Assembly: GCF_017562075.2 (NCBI RefSeq)
Contig: NC_054083.1
Span: 23,546,285 to 23,610,284 of the forward strand
Source of the DNA: Anopheles merus
Taxonomy: Eukaryota > Arthropoda > Insecta > Diptera > Culicidae
DNA: 64,000 nucleotides
Direction of reading: 5' to 3'
Both the position numbers and the translations under genes were made by a program. Below are positions 1 through 14,249 of the stretch, piece by piece. Position 1 is the first letter of the stretch, and the number at the start of each line of letters is the position of its first letter. The notes beneath the pieces are model-generated. The model searched no databases. It worked only from the letters and a program-made list of their open reading frames with translations, and was not told the DNA's origin.

Positions 1-3000
1 ACTTTAAGCTCAATAAAAAAGCCTCTATTACAAATCCGTTAAGTGGGCAAAAGTCTATCGTTTTCAGATGTGTTTGCTTTCCACTACGCGTGGCTACCGA
101 TTGCTCAACACACATGTTGTGAATTCACTTTTCATTCCACCACATAATGGGATCGGTCCGTCCGCAGCATCTTGAACATGCGTGGCCAACCAGTTTCGCC
201 CTTTCTCGCCCTGCTCACTATCTCGGTGACTCTACACTCCCTCTCTTTCTCTCGATCTCGCTCCTTCTCCAGTTCGCTTTTTCTTTCCCTCTCCTGCAAG
301 CAAACGAGCGGTTTATGTTTCGCAATTCTCGGCGACAACGTCACACCGGCTGCACCCTGCGGCTACTCGGGCATGTAGTGTGTGCCGAGCTGACACAAAC
401 CAACAGCGTACACACGACGCTTAGCAATGCAAACTGTCGATGCGAGTACGGGCAGCATGCGATCGGTAGGGGCGAAAAAGAACACTCCACTCCTTGCTTG
501 CAGCGTCCCGGTTGACTCAAACCGACAACTTTTCCGACCTTCTTGCAGTGGTTGAGTTCCTGGAGGAAACGACGCTCTAGCCAGCGTTTGACCACCATTC
601 AATGTCATACAGTTGCACTTGCACTGCACTCGGTGGTGGTGTGCGACGAGTGACGTAATTTGAGAGGAAAAAGCGAAACGTTAGAAATTCAACAGGCGTT
701 TCGCGTTGGTAGCTTTGTGAGATTGTTGTTTTGGATTTTGGGTTTGTTATGCTTAACCTATTAGTAAATTTAGATATTTTGAGCTATTCGATGCTAGCAA
801 TAGGCATTATTTCACAACCTACGCATTATAAAATGGACGCATATATTTATTTTTCTTCCCCTCGCCAGGCAGTGTTACGAAAATTCGAAACGTTCCGTGG
901 CTGGAAACGCGATCGCTATGAGCGAAGCTTCTAATGAACGCCACACGCTACTAGCCGTGGGTCCGAATTTGGGTCAAGGTGGCTGAAATCAATACCGTCT
1001 CCTCTTGGGTTGTCGCGGTTTTTCCCCTCTTGTTTTATTCACAATTTGTGTCTACTTTTTGTTGTTGTTGCGGCGTGGTATCATTTGTTTGCTTTGCAGT
1101 GCCGGTGCCGTGCTCTCTATCCTCGTGCACCATGGTTGTAGCACATTTCTTCTTCCACCTATTCACCCTTGCCTATTGCCCCGCTCGGACTATTCCATTC
1201 ACGACACTGTCATTATTATCGGCATGACATTTTCGAGACCCACCGAGTAGCGCGAAGCTTCCGAAGATGGTGGTGGTGGGTCACGCAAGGCGTCGGTGAG
1301 GCGTGTGTTTGTGCTTGGCGCGGAAAACTGAGCCGCACTTGTGTAGGGACACACAGTTTGACGTAGTCTTCATATTTTCCTTCATTGTTTGGCAACTCTT
1401 GAGCAACATATTTCGTGAAAAACAAAATTATCCCCAATAGTACAGCAAGGAAAGAAAATGTGAGCAAACATCTCACGATCGGGAGCAATAAAAGAAACCA
1501 CCAAAGCAGCCCGCAGGCAAACTGTCGAAACCGATGATCTTCAGTTGGCGAATCATTCCATCTGCACATCCAATTCTGCTATTTGGCAACCTTTCTTAAT
1601 GACGCCTGGCGGTTGTTTTAGAACCTTTTTGTTTTTTGCTTCTTCATCGCCACACTTCATCTCAATTGCCAATCTCGAATCCGGTGGCTTTCGTTAGCAT
1701 TGCGTCAAGCTCCGATCCCCGGCTAATTTGGGGATGGTTTGCGAGTCGTGCGTGAATAATTTCTTCACCACCAGTGGGCTAATGCCACGGAAAAACTTGA
1801 GCTCCGGGGTACGCTGGCCCACCATTCAATTTCCCAATTGGCCGATCAAACAACGAATTATGGATGTGATCGATCGAACGATCGAGCCGCTGCGATCATC
1901 TGTGTAATGATGATGAGCTTTCGAGGTGAGATGAGAAACGTCCAAATTAATTTGGCCTCACCGTGGCTTGCTGTCAGTGGCACACCGAAAACGAACACCG
2001 ATTGAGCAAAAGATCGATCAAGCGAGAAGATCGTTCGAGGTGTGGAGAGCAGCAAAACATGGCGCAAGTGGAAACCTCAAAATCAAACAAAACGTTCAGC
2101 TCTTATGTAATCGGATGAATTTGTTGGTAGCTAGCACACACATTCACGTGAACGGACACACGTTCACTCTCACCCGTAAGCCCGTTCCGACAATTTCGCG
2201 CCCTTCCAAAATGACAGCTCTCGCACCGCGCGTTGTCGTTCGGTTCGCTAATGTCATTAGCAAATGACATACACACCACCGCACCGGTACGTGACCGATG
2301 TCGATTACGATGGCACCGTTTACTGAATCAACAAACATCGGCACAAATGTGGGGCACCATCCGGGCACATCGTACCTCACCTGGAATGCGTTCTGCTTTT
2401 CGGGCCTGTTCGTTGATTAATACAATTGAAATAGTGCAAATAATCGAGCCCCCTGGCACAGGAGTTTGCTGAAAAGTCGAACATTTTGCGAAAGTAAAGC
2501 TACACTCTCCTACACGACGTGCGAAGGAAGATCTTCATCGACAACCAACACTCCCCCTCCCCGGATCGGCCTGATGACAGGCCGCTAAGTGAGAGAGCAC
2601 GAGAAAACAGCAAACAAGTATGCAACACGGCACACATAATTGCAAAACTGCAATCCATCAGCGAGCAAACAGCAGCAGCACACGCGCTTAAAACTTTATG
2701 GATCTTCCTCTTGCCTAGATGAGACTGTGTGTGTGTGTGTGTGACGGTGTGTTTGAAGCTTCGCCGCAAATAGCTCCGTCGAAGTGCATTGTGCAATGGG
2801 CGCTTCTTCGCACTCGTTTGTGAAGTTTCTATGCCTCGCACGGTACACCGTCACCGGACGACACTGTGGTGCTTTTTTTAATGAGCATCAAACACTTCCC
2901 GAGAGGAGGGAAGTGCACCGGCAGTTCCGCGTCTGGTGCAGCCCTCCGTCTATCGGGGTTTGCCAATACGCTTTGCGTCGGGTAAAATATTGTATAATAT

Positions 3001-3100
3001 ATGTGTGATCGGTGAAAGATCGGTAATGGCATCAATGGTTTTGACGACTGCTTGCTGCCTGCTGCAGCCAATATTGCTGGTTGCTCAACTAGGGTTGTGC
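1..3100. other. Non-coding block in the inferred ftz-f1 intron
   Basis: I see no coding exon here. The block has mixed composition, with short CT-rich and CA-rich stretches (about 235-300 and 2727-2744) that produce spurious open frames. On the minus strand it lies downstream of the ftz-f1 DNA-binding-domain exon, so it is read as intron by inference. Confidence 0.5.
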
Positions 3101-3110
3101 ACATACACAC

Positions 3111-3176
<66 letters not shown>
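3101..3176. repeat. (AC)n microsatellite
   Basis: A dinucleotide tract, pure from about 3119 to 3175 with a few AT interruptions before it. It generates Val-Cys and Thr-His repeat frames on both strands, which are not genes. Confidence 0.97.
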
Positions 3177-4648
3177 CCACACATATTTCGCACCTCAGCG
3201 AGTGTCGCTAATGCGTTTCGTTTGTGGTGGAGTGAAGATCGAACAGCAATGGAAGAAGATGTACTATTGAGAGTGAAATCAAAGGTTAAACAGGGCACCG
3301 TGGTGGCTGAAGAAGATTGATTTTGAACGTAAGGCATCATGCAACATGTGGTTAATTGGATCTTCACACGCGGGTGAAAACCCAAAAGAAGCTTCAGTCG
3401 CTTATGGCTTTGAACTCGATTTTACCAACAACATGTTTGAACATGATTGCAAAAGTATGTATTCTATGGAACAAAAACTCTCCTAGAACGTTTATTTTTA
3501 ATTTTGTGTCAAAATATTGCACTGACAATTAAAATAAGCCTCATTTTCTATCTTTTTATCAGAGTCATGGAGCAGCCCGGTAGTTTGTAGAAAATACTTT
3601 CTCAATACAGGGTTTATCTCATAGCTGTGGGATACTTTCTTGACTCTTTCTAATCGGAAATGAACTTTATAAGATGAGAATTGGACTCCATAGCATCCTT
3701 TTTGCACAGACTCATGGGAAATTGAATATTCGATTGAAAATTCCTATTGGACATTCCTAATGGATTGGAATCAGTCTGACACAAACGGGCATTAATTATT
3801 CAGTGGAGCGTCGATTCAACAGCCATAAGGCCCTTAAAACCCGCTAAACATTATATCAAAATCATCTGTTTATCACCTCTTGTCTCTTGCCCTTTGTTTA
3901 CCTGTCACCCAGCTCTGATACCCGAAAATGATCCATGGAAAATTACTCCTCACGAAGAACGAAAAAGAAATATCACACGCAAAAAACAACGACAATAACA
4001 TCGAAGCCCCTAGATCCCCCCCCCCCTCCCCCTTTCAGAAGCATTTGTTCACAAGCTTGAAACAACAACACAAAAACACGCGAATAAACAAGCCGGCTCC
4101 ACGGTGGCGCGCAGTGCGCGCGGTGGCCCACCCAATAAGAACCAAAAGAAGAAGAGGGAAAAACACCCCTCCCGAGAGGGTGGAGGAGGGAAGCGGTGCA
4201 AAAACTGGCACAATCGCTAATCTTATCACCCTAATAACGCTACGCAATGTAAACAAAAATCAAACCCCAGTACACACACACACACACATACAGAACCATA
4301 CGCACCGGAGGGGATGAAGAACGGGGCCAAATCATGGCGCGTACATGAATGGCAACTGTTGCTACTACTACTACTATTACTACCACTAACCACTATTATA
4401 CGCGTACACGGTTTGCTCTAGATTTGGGACTCCCGCTGCTTGCTGGTTGATTCTCACGCCCTCTCTCGATGGGGAGGGAGGGAAAACGGCCTTAAACAAG
4501 CATAGATTCTAAGCGTAAACACAGCAACGCCTTCTAGACCGTTCTAAGCGCTGCGTTCTAAGCGGTTCACAGGGCGCCACGAGATGTGCAAAAGAAGAAT
4601 AATGTGCATCTATTGAACAGTCGCCACACTGGGACACCGCAGTGGTTG

Positions 4649-4659
4649 TGACCTAAATT
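4649..4659 (-). promoter_or_regulatory. Candidate HR3/ROR-type monomer site
   Basis: The minus strand reads AATTTAGGTCA, a full match to the ROR/HR3 consensus WAWNTRGGTCA. HR3 is the known activator of beta-FTZ-F1 in Drosophila. About one such match is expected by chance in 64 kb, so this is only a candidate. Confidence 0.2.
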
Positions 4660-5170
4660 GTGCACCTTTTTAGTGGGGTGGTGACAAACGGGCTGTTTCC
4701 TATCGTTGCCGTAGCGCAACACACCCAACACTAATTAGCCTGACAGCGCTCAGCTGTTCCGTTTAATGCCTTTGCCCCTCCCACATTACTGCCCAGGGGT
4801 TGCTTTTTATTTTCAGATTTTCGACGCGACGCAAAAATTGTAATAAAGCCCTGGCAGCCCCAAACAAACAAAAAACACAAAATCGGTGCAAGGGGGAGGG
4901 CTATAAAAAGAATTTTCAATTCCCTGCAGCTGATAAAGCGGACTCGTCAAACCCGTCGCCCGTCTGTCACTTCGTTTAAAAATCATTCGTCCAAACCGAC
5001 TGACAAGCGCTCAAGTGTGAGTTTGCTATCGCGCAGATAACAATAACATACCCGCACACACACACACACGCGCAAACACACGCTTCTGCCGCCATCCGGC
5101 CAGGCCATATTTCGGGAGTTTCTGTTTGACGCTCGTTAATCTAATATTTGAAGGAAGCGCACCACCAAAC

Positions 5171-5185
5171 AGTAGGTCAAGGTCG
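5171..5185 (+). promoter_or_regulatory. Overlapping nuclear-receptor half-sites
   Basis: AGTAGGTCA (5171-5179) overlaps TCAAGGTCG (5177-5185). The first resembles a ROR/HR3 half-site and the second matches the FTZ-F1 consensus YCAAGGYCR. Together they form two AGGTC cores with no spacer. A shared, mutually exclusive site is possible, but function is inferred only from the motif. Confidence 0.25.
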
Positions 5186-6207
5186 CATGGCGCGGTAAAA
5201 ATGGGGACACCAGACCACACACACACACGGTTGTGTGTAAGGAAGCTCCCGAGGGAAAGATCACACAATCACATTCTCACCGAGGAGCGACATTCTCACC
5301 GAATGAGAGCAACAAGTACACACACAAAACACCCTCGCGCCATAATCTGGGACGCGCACGCGGGCCACGACGTCTTTTTTTGCATTCCAATTCTCGACCT
5401 CATTGCCTAGAGAGGTGGGGGAAGCAGAGTCCTGTCTGGTGCGCGAAATCGGTCCACTCTTTGATGTGTGTCTGACCGAGATGAGTCAAGTCGAAATGGA
5501 TTATCGATGTCTGAATCGAATCGAAACACAAAGCGCCAAAGGGGTGGCATTTGACTGCCGGAAGTGACGATGATCAAGCATCAGCCATGGGGAACAAAAG
5601 GACACAACACACACATACACATATATGAGGAATAAATACCATACCATAAGTACAGGATATGCGATCGTAACAACATACCTGGAAACAGAGAATGGGAATA
5701 AAACCATCAATTAGTAAAGTTTCGATCGCTTTGAGCGTTTGAGCGGACTGAGTGGCGAGTGGAATGGAAGCTGCGGTAAGCGGGATGAACTTATGAGCGA
5801 CATCATTGTGACAATATGGCGATGAAATGCAGTGAGGGCAATGAAGTTCCTTTTTTGCATACTAGAATAAATTTATAACATATTTAATTGAGTTTAAATT
5901 GCTATTTCTATAATTTTTCCAATGTTATTCTTGTTGTCCTTTGTATATATACTCGTGAGTAAGATAAACAGGTACAGGAGAAAATTATTTTTACAGAACA
6001 TTAAACAATATTTAAAACGACACAAAATGAGGTCAAAAGTTCTTGCATCTCTGGCACGTGATAATTAAAATCCATCGTGACCTGAAAACGAACGGTCGGA
6101 AAAATCGAACCACAACAACCCCGAGCCAAAATGCTTTATGTTATGCCCCATCATCACTTGGACTTCACGTAACAAACGAAGCAAAACAGGAATGACCGTT
6201 CCAGTTG

Positions 6208-6210
<3 letters not shown>

Positions 6211-6244
<34 letters not shown>
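6211..6244. repeat. (GA)n microsatellite
   Basis: A pure GA tract of about 34 bases. GAGA-type tracts can bind GAGA factor, but none is linked here to a promoter I can identify. Confidence 0.97.
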
Positions 6245-6245
<1 letters not shown>

Positions 6246-9200
6246 AAAAAAACCCTCTTACGTGAGAATTACTCTATTTTTTTGTTTAAATTGTTGGTAA
6301 ACATAAAGCTAAAACGTTCAAGGAAGCGTAAATCCTGCCGTGCTACACTGCACAACTGCTTGTAGTAGTGCTCCCCGATCCGTCGTCAGTCGTCTCATTA
6401 AAAAGCGGACCACCTTCCGGGACGGAAAGTAGGTCCTGAAATGTGAGACTTCTTTCCTTCGGGGTTTGAGGACACGAGGCACAAGAAGAGCGGTATACTA
6501 TTCGTGTTAAATCAATACACCACTAATGAGTTTTGATCGAAAGTTTTTTCAGGCGCGTAACGCGGCGGTGCGCAAGCAAGTAACGCTGATGCAATTGGTA
6601 CGTTTGTATGCGAATGTGGCGCTGTGAGGAGCGTTTATATTCGAACGTTAAGATCGGTTTTATAATTTGCAATAACACGTTTAAGCAGAGACGGTAAGAA
6701 TTGATTTGATAGCCAACAGATTTATGCAATGTACCATGCGCAGCCAGCACTAAAAAATGAACGCCAAAAAGCAATAAAAATCAAGCATGATTCAAATCCA
6801 TCTATTAGAACCACATCGGACACCCCGGTTGACCCCAATACATTACATTAGAAAATTGAGAGTGAGAAAAAAGGCAAGTCGAAAAGGCACTTTCGCAACA
6901 TTCTCGACAGCGGCAGAACTCTTTAACCCCAGCAAAAGGGGAGAGAGCATTAACGTGCGGGGTGGCCACAGAATGAAACTCCCACCGCCGCAACCAGTTT
7001 ACAGCAACAACCCACCCCACCACCACCATCGCGAGTTCACCTTTTGCGTTTCGTTCTTAACGATTGCGGTGATGCATTTTGCAAACAAAATAAAAAAAAA
7101 CATTCCTTATCTTAAGCGCCTCGCTTTCGATAGCACGCCTCACGAATCACGATGTATCGGCGGCGCGGTTTGCGGAATGCAGTTGAAACCCCCATCCCCC
7201 ATCCCCCGTCCCAACCCCCTACAAGCATAAGCCGAAACTGTGCCGTTCAGCAAAACGGTGCCTTTTGCCTCAAAACTCCCCCCAAGTGCCCGTCCGCGTC
7301 CGGTTGCCCGAAATGGTCATAAAATTCTGTGGCCTCAAACCACACAGACAGACGGACACACACACACACACTTTACCACATCTTGGGTAGGGAAGGAAGT
7401 ACAGAGAAGCAAGAAGAGAAAGAGAGAGAGAGAACAGATTGGAAAATTGAAAACGACCATAAAACAGAATCTACTGCTAGAGAGAGACAGAGAGCTCAAA
7501 GGAGAGGAGTGGCAGGCAGCAATTGCACACTAGAACTGCACCCACTCCTACCCATGCAGCAAGTGTGTGTGTGTGTGCGGCTGCAGAATTGCACAATTGC
7601 AACGTGTTGCACCGCAGCAGCTCGCAAACACACAGACGTTGCACAGCGCCAATCCGGATGCATTAGAAGAAAAAAAAACTCCGGTGCCAAATTGAAGGAA
7701 GCTCACCTAAGCAGAGGGGGAGGTTGGCAGCAGAATACGACCACAGTAGGACTAGCCGACACGCTGAGAGCTGAGGCGCACACCGAAATGGCTCCTTTTT
7801 TGTTTGCACCCGTCCCAGCCACGAAACAAGAACACGATCGCGCGGCAAAAAAACTCGGCGGCGGGATTTCTCGAAACGACTCCATCGCTGCATTGCTCCG
7901 TGCCGTGTGCCGCTTACGAAGATACGATTTTCCCTCCTTCCTAACCCCCACCCCCCCCCATCCACCTCTTTAAGAGACCGGATTGACATTCCAGATTCTG
8001 CACGGTGCACGGGGCTGTGGTGCAGTGATCGTGTCACCGATCTGCTGTCGCCCGCTCATGACAGGGCGCATTTGTTTTTGCCACTTGTTTTCTCGATCAT
8101 CTGGGCGCGATCTTGGTCGGTTTTTTTAGAAGATGGAGAAAATTCGCAACATGGGAGGCACGCGTTCGATTGTTTCGTTGTGGGTGCGCGATTGGGATCG
8201 GCGTACGTTTTTTTAATTGCTGTTCGATTAAGAACCGTTGAGCGGACAGATTTCCCGGGCATTTTATGTACAGGCATTTGACATTGCCAAAGGGGTGGTG
8301 GCATGTTTGTCATGTTTGCTGCGAGACAAGACAGTCCATAATTAGGAGCAGTAAAGTGCCACCGTTTTGGCTACAAATTTGGCATTTTGTTTTGTTGTCA
8401 GCTGTGTTGTGGCTGCAAGACACTATCCAGACATCATCTCGTTGATGATCTAGGGCAATAGTTTTGAATATATATTTGTTTCATCGATTTCAGGCTCCTT
8501 TTTGAGAAGGAGCAGGGTTGTCCAATCGCATGAAGATAATTTTAAGATTGAAAAGCCTGGGTTGCGATTTACTTTCATGGAAAACTCATTGCACCTGTGC
8601 GGTCAAAAGGTTTCACTCTCGCTTCTAGAACGATCGTTCGTGCAGTTCGCATTGCTTTCATCATTAATAACGCATTTCCTTTGCCCACCTGTTATTCACC
8701 CTCGCCTTTATTACGCCCCGATTGCACCACCCGTTTCCGATCAGAAAACACAACAGAGCGAACAAAACAACCTCGGCATACCGCTTCTTCTCGACATACC
8801 AAATACACTCACAACAACAATAACAGCAGCAACAATAATCGTTTTGCAATTGCACGCTGCACCGATGCGGTTTTTCCAAAGCGGTATCGGATTGGGCAAA
8901 TTTGGTGCGCACAAACACACGCAGACATCCATTACTTTGGCCCGATTTCAGCAAACACAAGCAGCACAGTGAAATAAAAGAAACCCCGCACGCACCTCGT
9001 ACACACACACGCACACACACACGTGCGAATCGGAAACAAAACCCCCCGCCACCCTGGTGTAGAGAGAGAGAGAGTGGAAGGAAGCGGACTGTAGTGCACG
9101 GTACGAGCTGCAGCGTTGCATTAGCACAGTAGCGGACTAAGGCAGAACGCGGCCAAGCAACCGCAAAACAATCGACCCAAAGAGGTTGTGGGAAAAGAAA

Positions 9201-10056
9201 AAGGAAGGGTAGGAGGAATGGTGCAGGAATGCATAAGTTTCATTTCCTTCCTTGGGTGGGTGGTTTGGGTTGGCAAACTCAGATGGAAGCTTTTGAGGGG
9301 AGACGCTGTGGTTGCAGGCTGAGCCGACAAACTGTGCAGAGGGGTATGAGTTATTGCTGCGGTAGCAATGCAACAGCGTCTTCACGAGGGGGGACGTTGC
9401 ACACATCCACAGTAGGGGCACGCGCAATTAGAAAAACGCACTTTAAGTTTCGATTCTTCGATCACGCGGAGGCCCCGAGCGGTACTGGCACTGCAGTGGG
9501 AAGTGGTGTAAAAGATTCTAAACGCCTCTAGTGCAGCATGTTTTTGCAAGTTTAGACACAACATAGTCACGAGGGCCTATACCGCCACTTCATTTGATCC
9601 ATCGATGTTGCCGCTGCTGTCTGCCCTTCAACTAACAACAATAACAAAGTAACGCGCGCGCGGGCAAAACAAAGTCAAGTGAGCTCGCGCTACATCAATC
9701 GCATCGATTTTGGAGCTCGAAATATGAAGTCAATTTTCTCAATCAATCTGTCCATAACTTCGTGGTGGACTTGGATTGGAGTAACAGCACTAGCTTTCGA
9801 TCCTTGCACACCTTGCACAGTTGGTAGGACATGCTGAGGCTGATTGACATGCTGGCAAGTGCGTTAGTGGAGTGTCAAACAGAGCCGGGGGAATGGTATA
9901 ACAGGTCATTCCAGTTTTGTGCCAAACTTCAGCTTTTTTTGTAAAGCTACTGAGATGGAATTAAGGGTAGGATGAATATTTTTGTCGAAAAACTCTTTTA
10001 CACTACTGGGAGGTAAATTTGGAGCGTATTATCACCACAAAGAAAACATCACTTTA
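6245..10056. other. Non-coding block in the inferred intron
   Basis: No exon is recognised. The long plus-strand frame near 7329-7973 runs through CA and GA tracts and has no domain. Short simple-repeat stretches occur near 7358, 7418, 9001 and 9061. Confidence 0.5.
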
Positions 10057-10486
10057 CAGTGTTTTCCAAGATACTTTCGAATGTAAACATTGCTTTTCAC
10101 CACGTTGAAGAAGTTACAGGATTTTCGAAATCACTTTTGAATGTGCACATTACTATTCACCTACCACCTACTATTTACCAAGTCATTTTCGAATGTAAAC
10201 ATCGTTATTCACCGCATGCAAAATGTTGCTTCAGATCGATCTGACATTTCATTTCCATCTAAATATTTAGATATTTAGATATTTTAGAATATTTTTTTTA
10301 TTTCTACAACATGATTTTCAACATCGCTTAAGCTGGATAGAGTTTGACAGTTTTTTGTTATGTGCTGAAAATCATTACACCTTTGAAGTGTTGAAAATCA
10401 TGGTAAAGAAATTTAAAATCATTATGATGGAAATAAAATATCAGAGTGATGTGGAATAACATTTTGAACGCGATGAAAAAAACTTA
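10057..10486 (+). repeat. Copy of a dispersed TIR-like repeat family, truncated at the right end
   Basis: It opens with GTTTTCCAAG followed by ACTTTCGAATGTAAACATT and TTTCACCACG, and this opening block recurs in variant form near 10110-10160 and 10180-10215. Downstream segments (10206-10235, 10306-10375, 10417-10486) match, in the same orientation and order, segments near 52174-52205, 52524-52590 or 52716-52775, and 53205-53255. The right end of the 53-kb copy is the inverted complement of this left end, so the family looks like a small TIR element without coding capacity. Confidence 0.65.
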
Positions 10487-13400
10487 AAAAAACGGAAGAT
10501 GTATGACAACTTTATGAGGTTAATGCCCAAAAAACAGTCCCTAAATTTAAAATGTAATTTCATAAATTTTATAAAGCATCTTTGAATTCTTGAAACTTTT
10601 ACTAAAGTTTTGGATTTCATTGATTATTTGATTCATTCACAAATTATATTACTTAACACAACAAAAGCAGACTACGATATAGAATAATCTGTAAAACAAA
10701 CAAGAACAGTATGTTTATCAAGACAGAGAGGGAGTGAGTTAAATATTTAAATCATCTCCTACTTTCGGTTTCAATCTACTGAAGAGAGTCAGTGCTATTG
10801 CCATTTCGAAAATGTCCTGCTGCTACATCCTAAATGGTATCTTTCCATCAAATAACCAGTGGAATAGCAGCAATCCAAAACAGAATCCATTCAAATTTGA
10901 CGTAATATACTTTGTAAAACGACACAAAACAACGAGAAACACGGGCACCTCAGCCGCCTCCCAACCCAAACAACAGAAAATATTACACAGCCCAGATCAT
11001 TGCAAAGAACTGAACACAATTCGCAACAACAACAACACCAACAGCAACAAAAATGTCTTTAAAATCTTGCCTGCGTTGGAGTTGGAATGAAGAGAAGAGG
11101 AAAAAACCATGCCATGCACACCACCCTCCCTCCGGATAGTGAACTTCACACCCCGTCGACTATAGGTGTCTGTGTGTGTGTATGGGCCACCCCACCCGGT
11201 TCCGTTTCGGTGGTGAGTTTTTTTTTTGTTGCACTTCTGGCGTACAGTTTTTCTCTCATTTGTATCTGTTTTTTTGCGATTCTTCACCACCCGACCCAAA
11301 ACCTCCCTCCCGCCACCCTCTTCAGCCCCCGTCGAAGATGTTGTCATGGAGAATATTCCACCCCATTGCTGTGAGGAGGGTGGAACGGATGACGAGCGGG
11401 CGCTGTTGCAGTGAGAACGTGTTGGAGGAGCAAGCGAGGGAAAAATGTATGAGGGGGAGGGGGAGAGTTGCATCTCTCGCTTCTCTCGCTTGTTCCTTCC
11501 GCTCGCTCACCAATCGTGGCCGCGATGGTAGGGGTGTTTCACGGGGTGTTGAGCAAAACGGGGAGAGCGAACGAGACCGAGAGAGAGAGCGAGAATGAGC
11601 GCAACATTGCATCTCGCTCTCGCATGACCTACTTGCGCGCCGTCACGATTAATCAATGCATAACTTTGAAAGCGAAATACGGCGAGCAGTGAACACACAC
11701 ACACACACACGTACAATCCGCTTTGAAGCACGCTTTACGCTTCGCTTGCGAGTGTGTGAGCTTTTTTAGGAGGTTTCCTCCCGGCCCGAACCCTCCCCAA
11801 CCCGGGGTAAAGCAACCCGCTGTTCGTACGCTTCTTTCAATCCTACCTCCCCCCCCCCCCCCATTCCTCTCTTTCTCTCATCACGTGCCACGGTGGGCCT
11901 CGCGCGTTCCATTCACCAGCACCGCCAAGCACCGCGCGCCATTCGCTTCCAAGCAACCGGTTCTGTTGCACTTCCATGAGGAAAGTGAGGAAACAGTGTG
12001 TACCTCTCTACTCCTCGCCCGCTACTCCTACAACGACCGCGTCAAACTATTAGATAAAAAAAACGCACACAGAGAGACCCTCCACAACACAACCGCCGTT
12101 GATCGAGAGTGAGAGCGAAATGAGAATTACCTCATCGGGTCGGATCGGTGGAGGGTGAGTGATTTCATCACGCACGGCGGCTCCTCGCGCGGTGTGAGTA
12201 ATTGCTCACACACCACCTTCAATGATACGGATGATGATGCGGATGATGAAATGTTTCCACCCAAAAAAAAAGTGAGGCAATTTACCACAAAGGAAATGCG
12301 TTTTTTGTTGTTTTATCCGTTGGAATACTTTTGAGCAAACTCTCGAACAGTGTGAGAGCTTCATCTGGCGGCCCACAACAACACATCGAGTGAGCCAGCT
12401 GTGAGAAAGTGAATCCCACTTTTTCGGCACATCTCACATTAGGGATGGCGTCATAACGTCATTGCCTAATTAAAAAAAAAAAGAGATGGGGATTAAAATA
12501 CATGACCCAGTTTTGCGGCATCCTCCTCTTCGAAATCGTCAAACAGAGCGTGATTATGTACCGATCGGCGAGTATAACTACTGCTAACGAGGGGAAGCGA
12601 TTAAACCAATGCGATTTCAATTACTCCGAGCAATTTGTAGTAGAAAAACGGCTGTGAATGTGAGATTTCAAATAATTAATTATTTAACAAATAATTACTT
12701 TCTGTGTAGGTTCTTTTAAATACTTCTTCCACAAAATTTGAAAGAAAAAAATGTTTACAACTATTAAGTAATGAATGAGCTTCATTCTCGATAGCTTGCG
12801 CTGAACAGATTGACTGTTTAATAAATTTAAAAAGAAAACACAAAACAAACAAATCTCCAACGCTGCAAAAGACAACAAACGCCGACAAAACAAACAAACA
12901 AACAGAAGAAAAAAAACCACACACAAACACACAATCCACAACAATATCAATCCCACGCGGCATTTGTGCTACTTGCTCGACCCTTCCCTCATAGTACCTC
13001 CTTCTCATTCCCTACCCCCGCCAACAAAGCGAATGTCGCGCCCCGGTGCCCCGATTGCAATGAAATCGAAAGTGTGTCTTGTGTGTGTGTTTGGTAGCGC
13101 AAACGATGGCGCGAGCGAGCGAGTACGCGCGCGCGCAAGCAGCTCCTACGCGATGCATCGGACGTCATGCGCATATTGTCGCCCTTCGCGTATGTGTGTG
13201 TGTTTACCGCCTCCCTTGACGGCGGCGGCAAAACATGCTTGCACCGTTACTGTGTTTTGCTTCATTGATATTTTCTTACCGTTGTGATTCAATTTTTTTT
13301 CCATCTCTTTTTTTATGAACAATGAATTGTTTTGTGGTGGTTCCGGGGCATTTTTACGTGGCCGTTTTTATTTTTTATTTTTTTCGGTAAGGTAGGGTAG

Positions 13401-14201
13401 CCAAGCACGCTAGGCGGGTGTCATTTTTAAACTCCATCCACCTTTGGTGCGTTTGTTTGCTTTATTTAAGTGCGGCATGGATGCCCTGTAGACGGCGTCG
13501 GTTGGCCGTCCGTCACTTTTTTTTGCCTCATTTTTTGAATTTTTTGGACACCAAATGGTTTGAGCAGAAGGAAGGGCTGAAGAAGGCCTGGTGCAAGGGT
13601 GTGGTGTGTTATGTCACACTGCATAACGGCAATCGGCAAACCGGCCCGTGACTGGCATGACAATATATAATATGCACCACGAACAGAAGTGTTGTTTTTA
13701 AAAGCGGTAAAATATTAGTACAACACTACCACCACCACACCCCTACCACCGCCGTTCGTTTAAACCAGGCACTGGGCGCCCCCTTTCCGAGCTTTCGGTT
13801 TCGTTTTCGCGCCCGGGTTGAAGCGTTCCGCGTGTGGGACCATAAAAAAAGAGCAACAACGCGATGTCAGCTGGACACGAACACAAACACCTTTTTGACG
13901 GTGCCGGCGTGGCCGCGTTGTCACGTGATGGATTTGATGAAAAGGCAATTAAAATTCTTTCCCGCGCACATGCACCCAACAAAGCGCAGCCCCCCACGCT
14001 TAAAGACGCACCCTCCCGAAAAAAAAACCCGTTCAAAAAAGTGGTGCATTATTGCAGTGGTAAGGTGGGCGATGGCAGGAACCTGTTGCGTTTTTTTAAT
14101 GCGCCGTCTAAATGTACCCAACAACGTGTATAGTGCAGATTTTTCCACTGCAGAACCGTTTCGCTGCGTTTGAGCAGCCCTGCCTTCGTGTGTGAGTGAA
14201 G

Positions 14202-14206
<5 letters not shown>
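10487..14206. other. Non-coding block in the inferred intron
   Basis: No exon is recognised. It holds a 14-base C-run (11849-11862), clusters of GAGAGCGAG-type words around 11570-11620, and an AC tract near 11694-11710. Confidence 0.5.

Positions 14207-14249
<43 letters not shown>

Larger units (their letters stand above)
3177..6210. other. Non-coding block in the inferred intron
   Basis: No exon is recognised. It contains a C-run near 4017-4026, short CA tracts (4270-4290, 5056-5070), an isolated TATAAAA at about 4902 with no convincing initiator, and the receptor-type motifs at 4649 and 5171 listed separately. Confidence 0.5.

Noticed and set aside
4901..4908. CTATAAAA on the plus strand as a promoter
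   Set aside because: No initiator at the right distance and no gene follows.
7329..7973. 214-residue plus-strand open frame
   Set aside because: Built from CA and GA repeats and Arg/Glu/Thr/His runs; no domain, no splice structure, and other frames overlap.
9346..9510. Plus-strand frame with Ser/Gly/Thr-rich peptide as an exon
   Set aside because: Weak donor and no acceptor; codon use is unremarkable.
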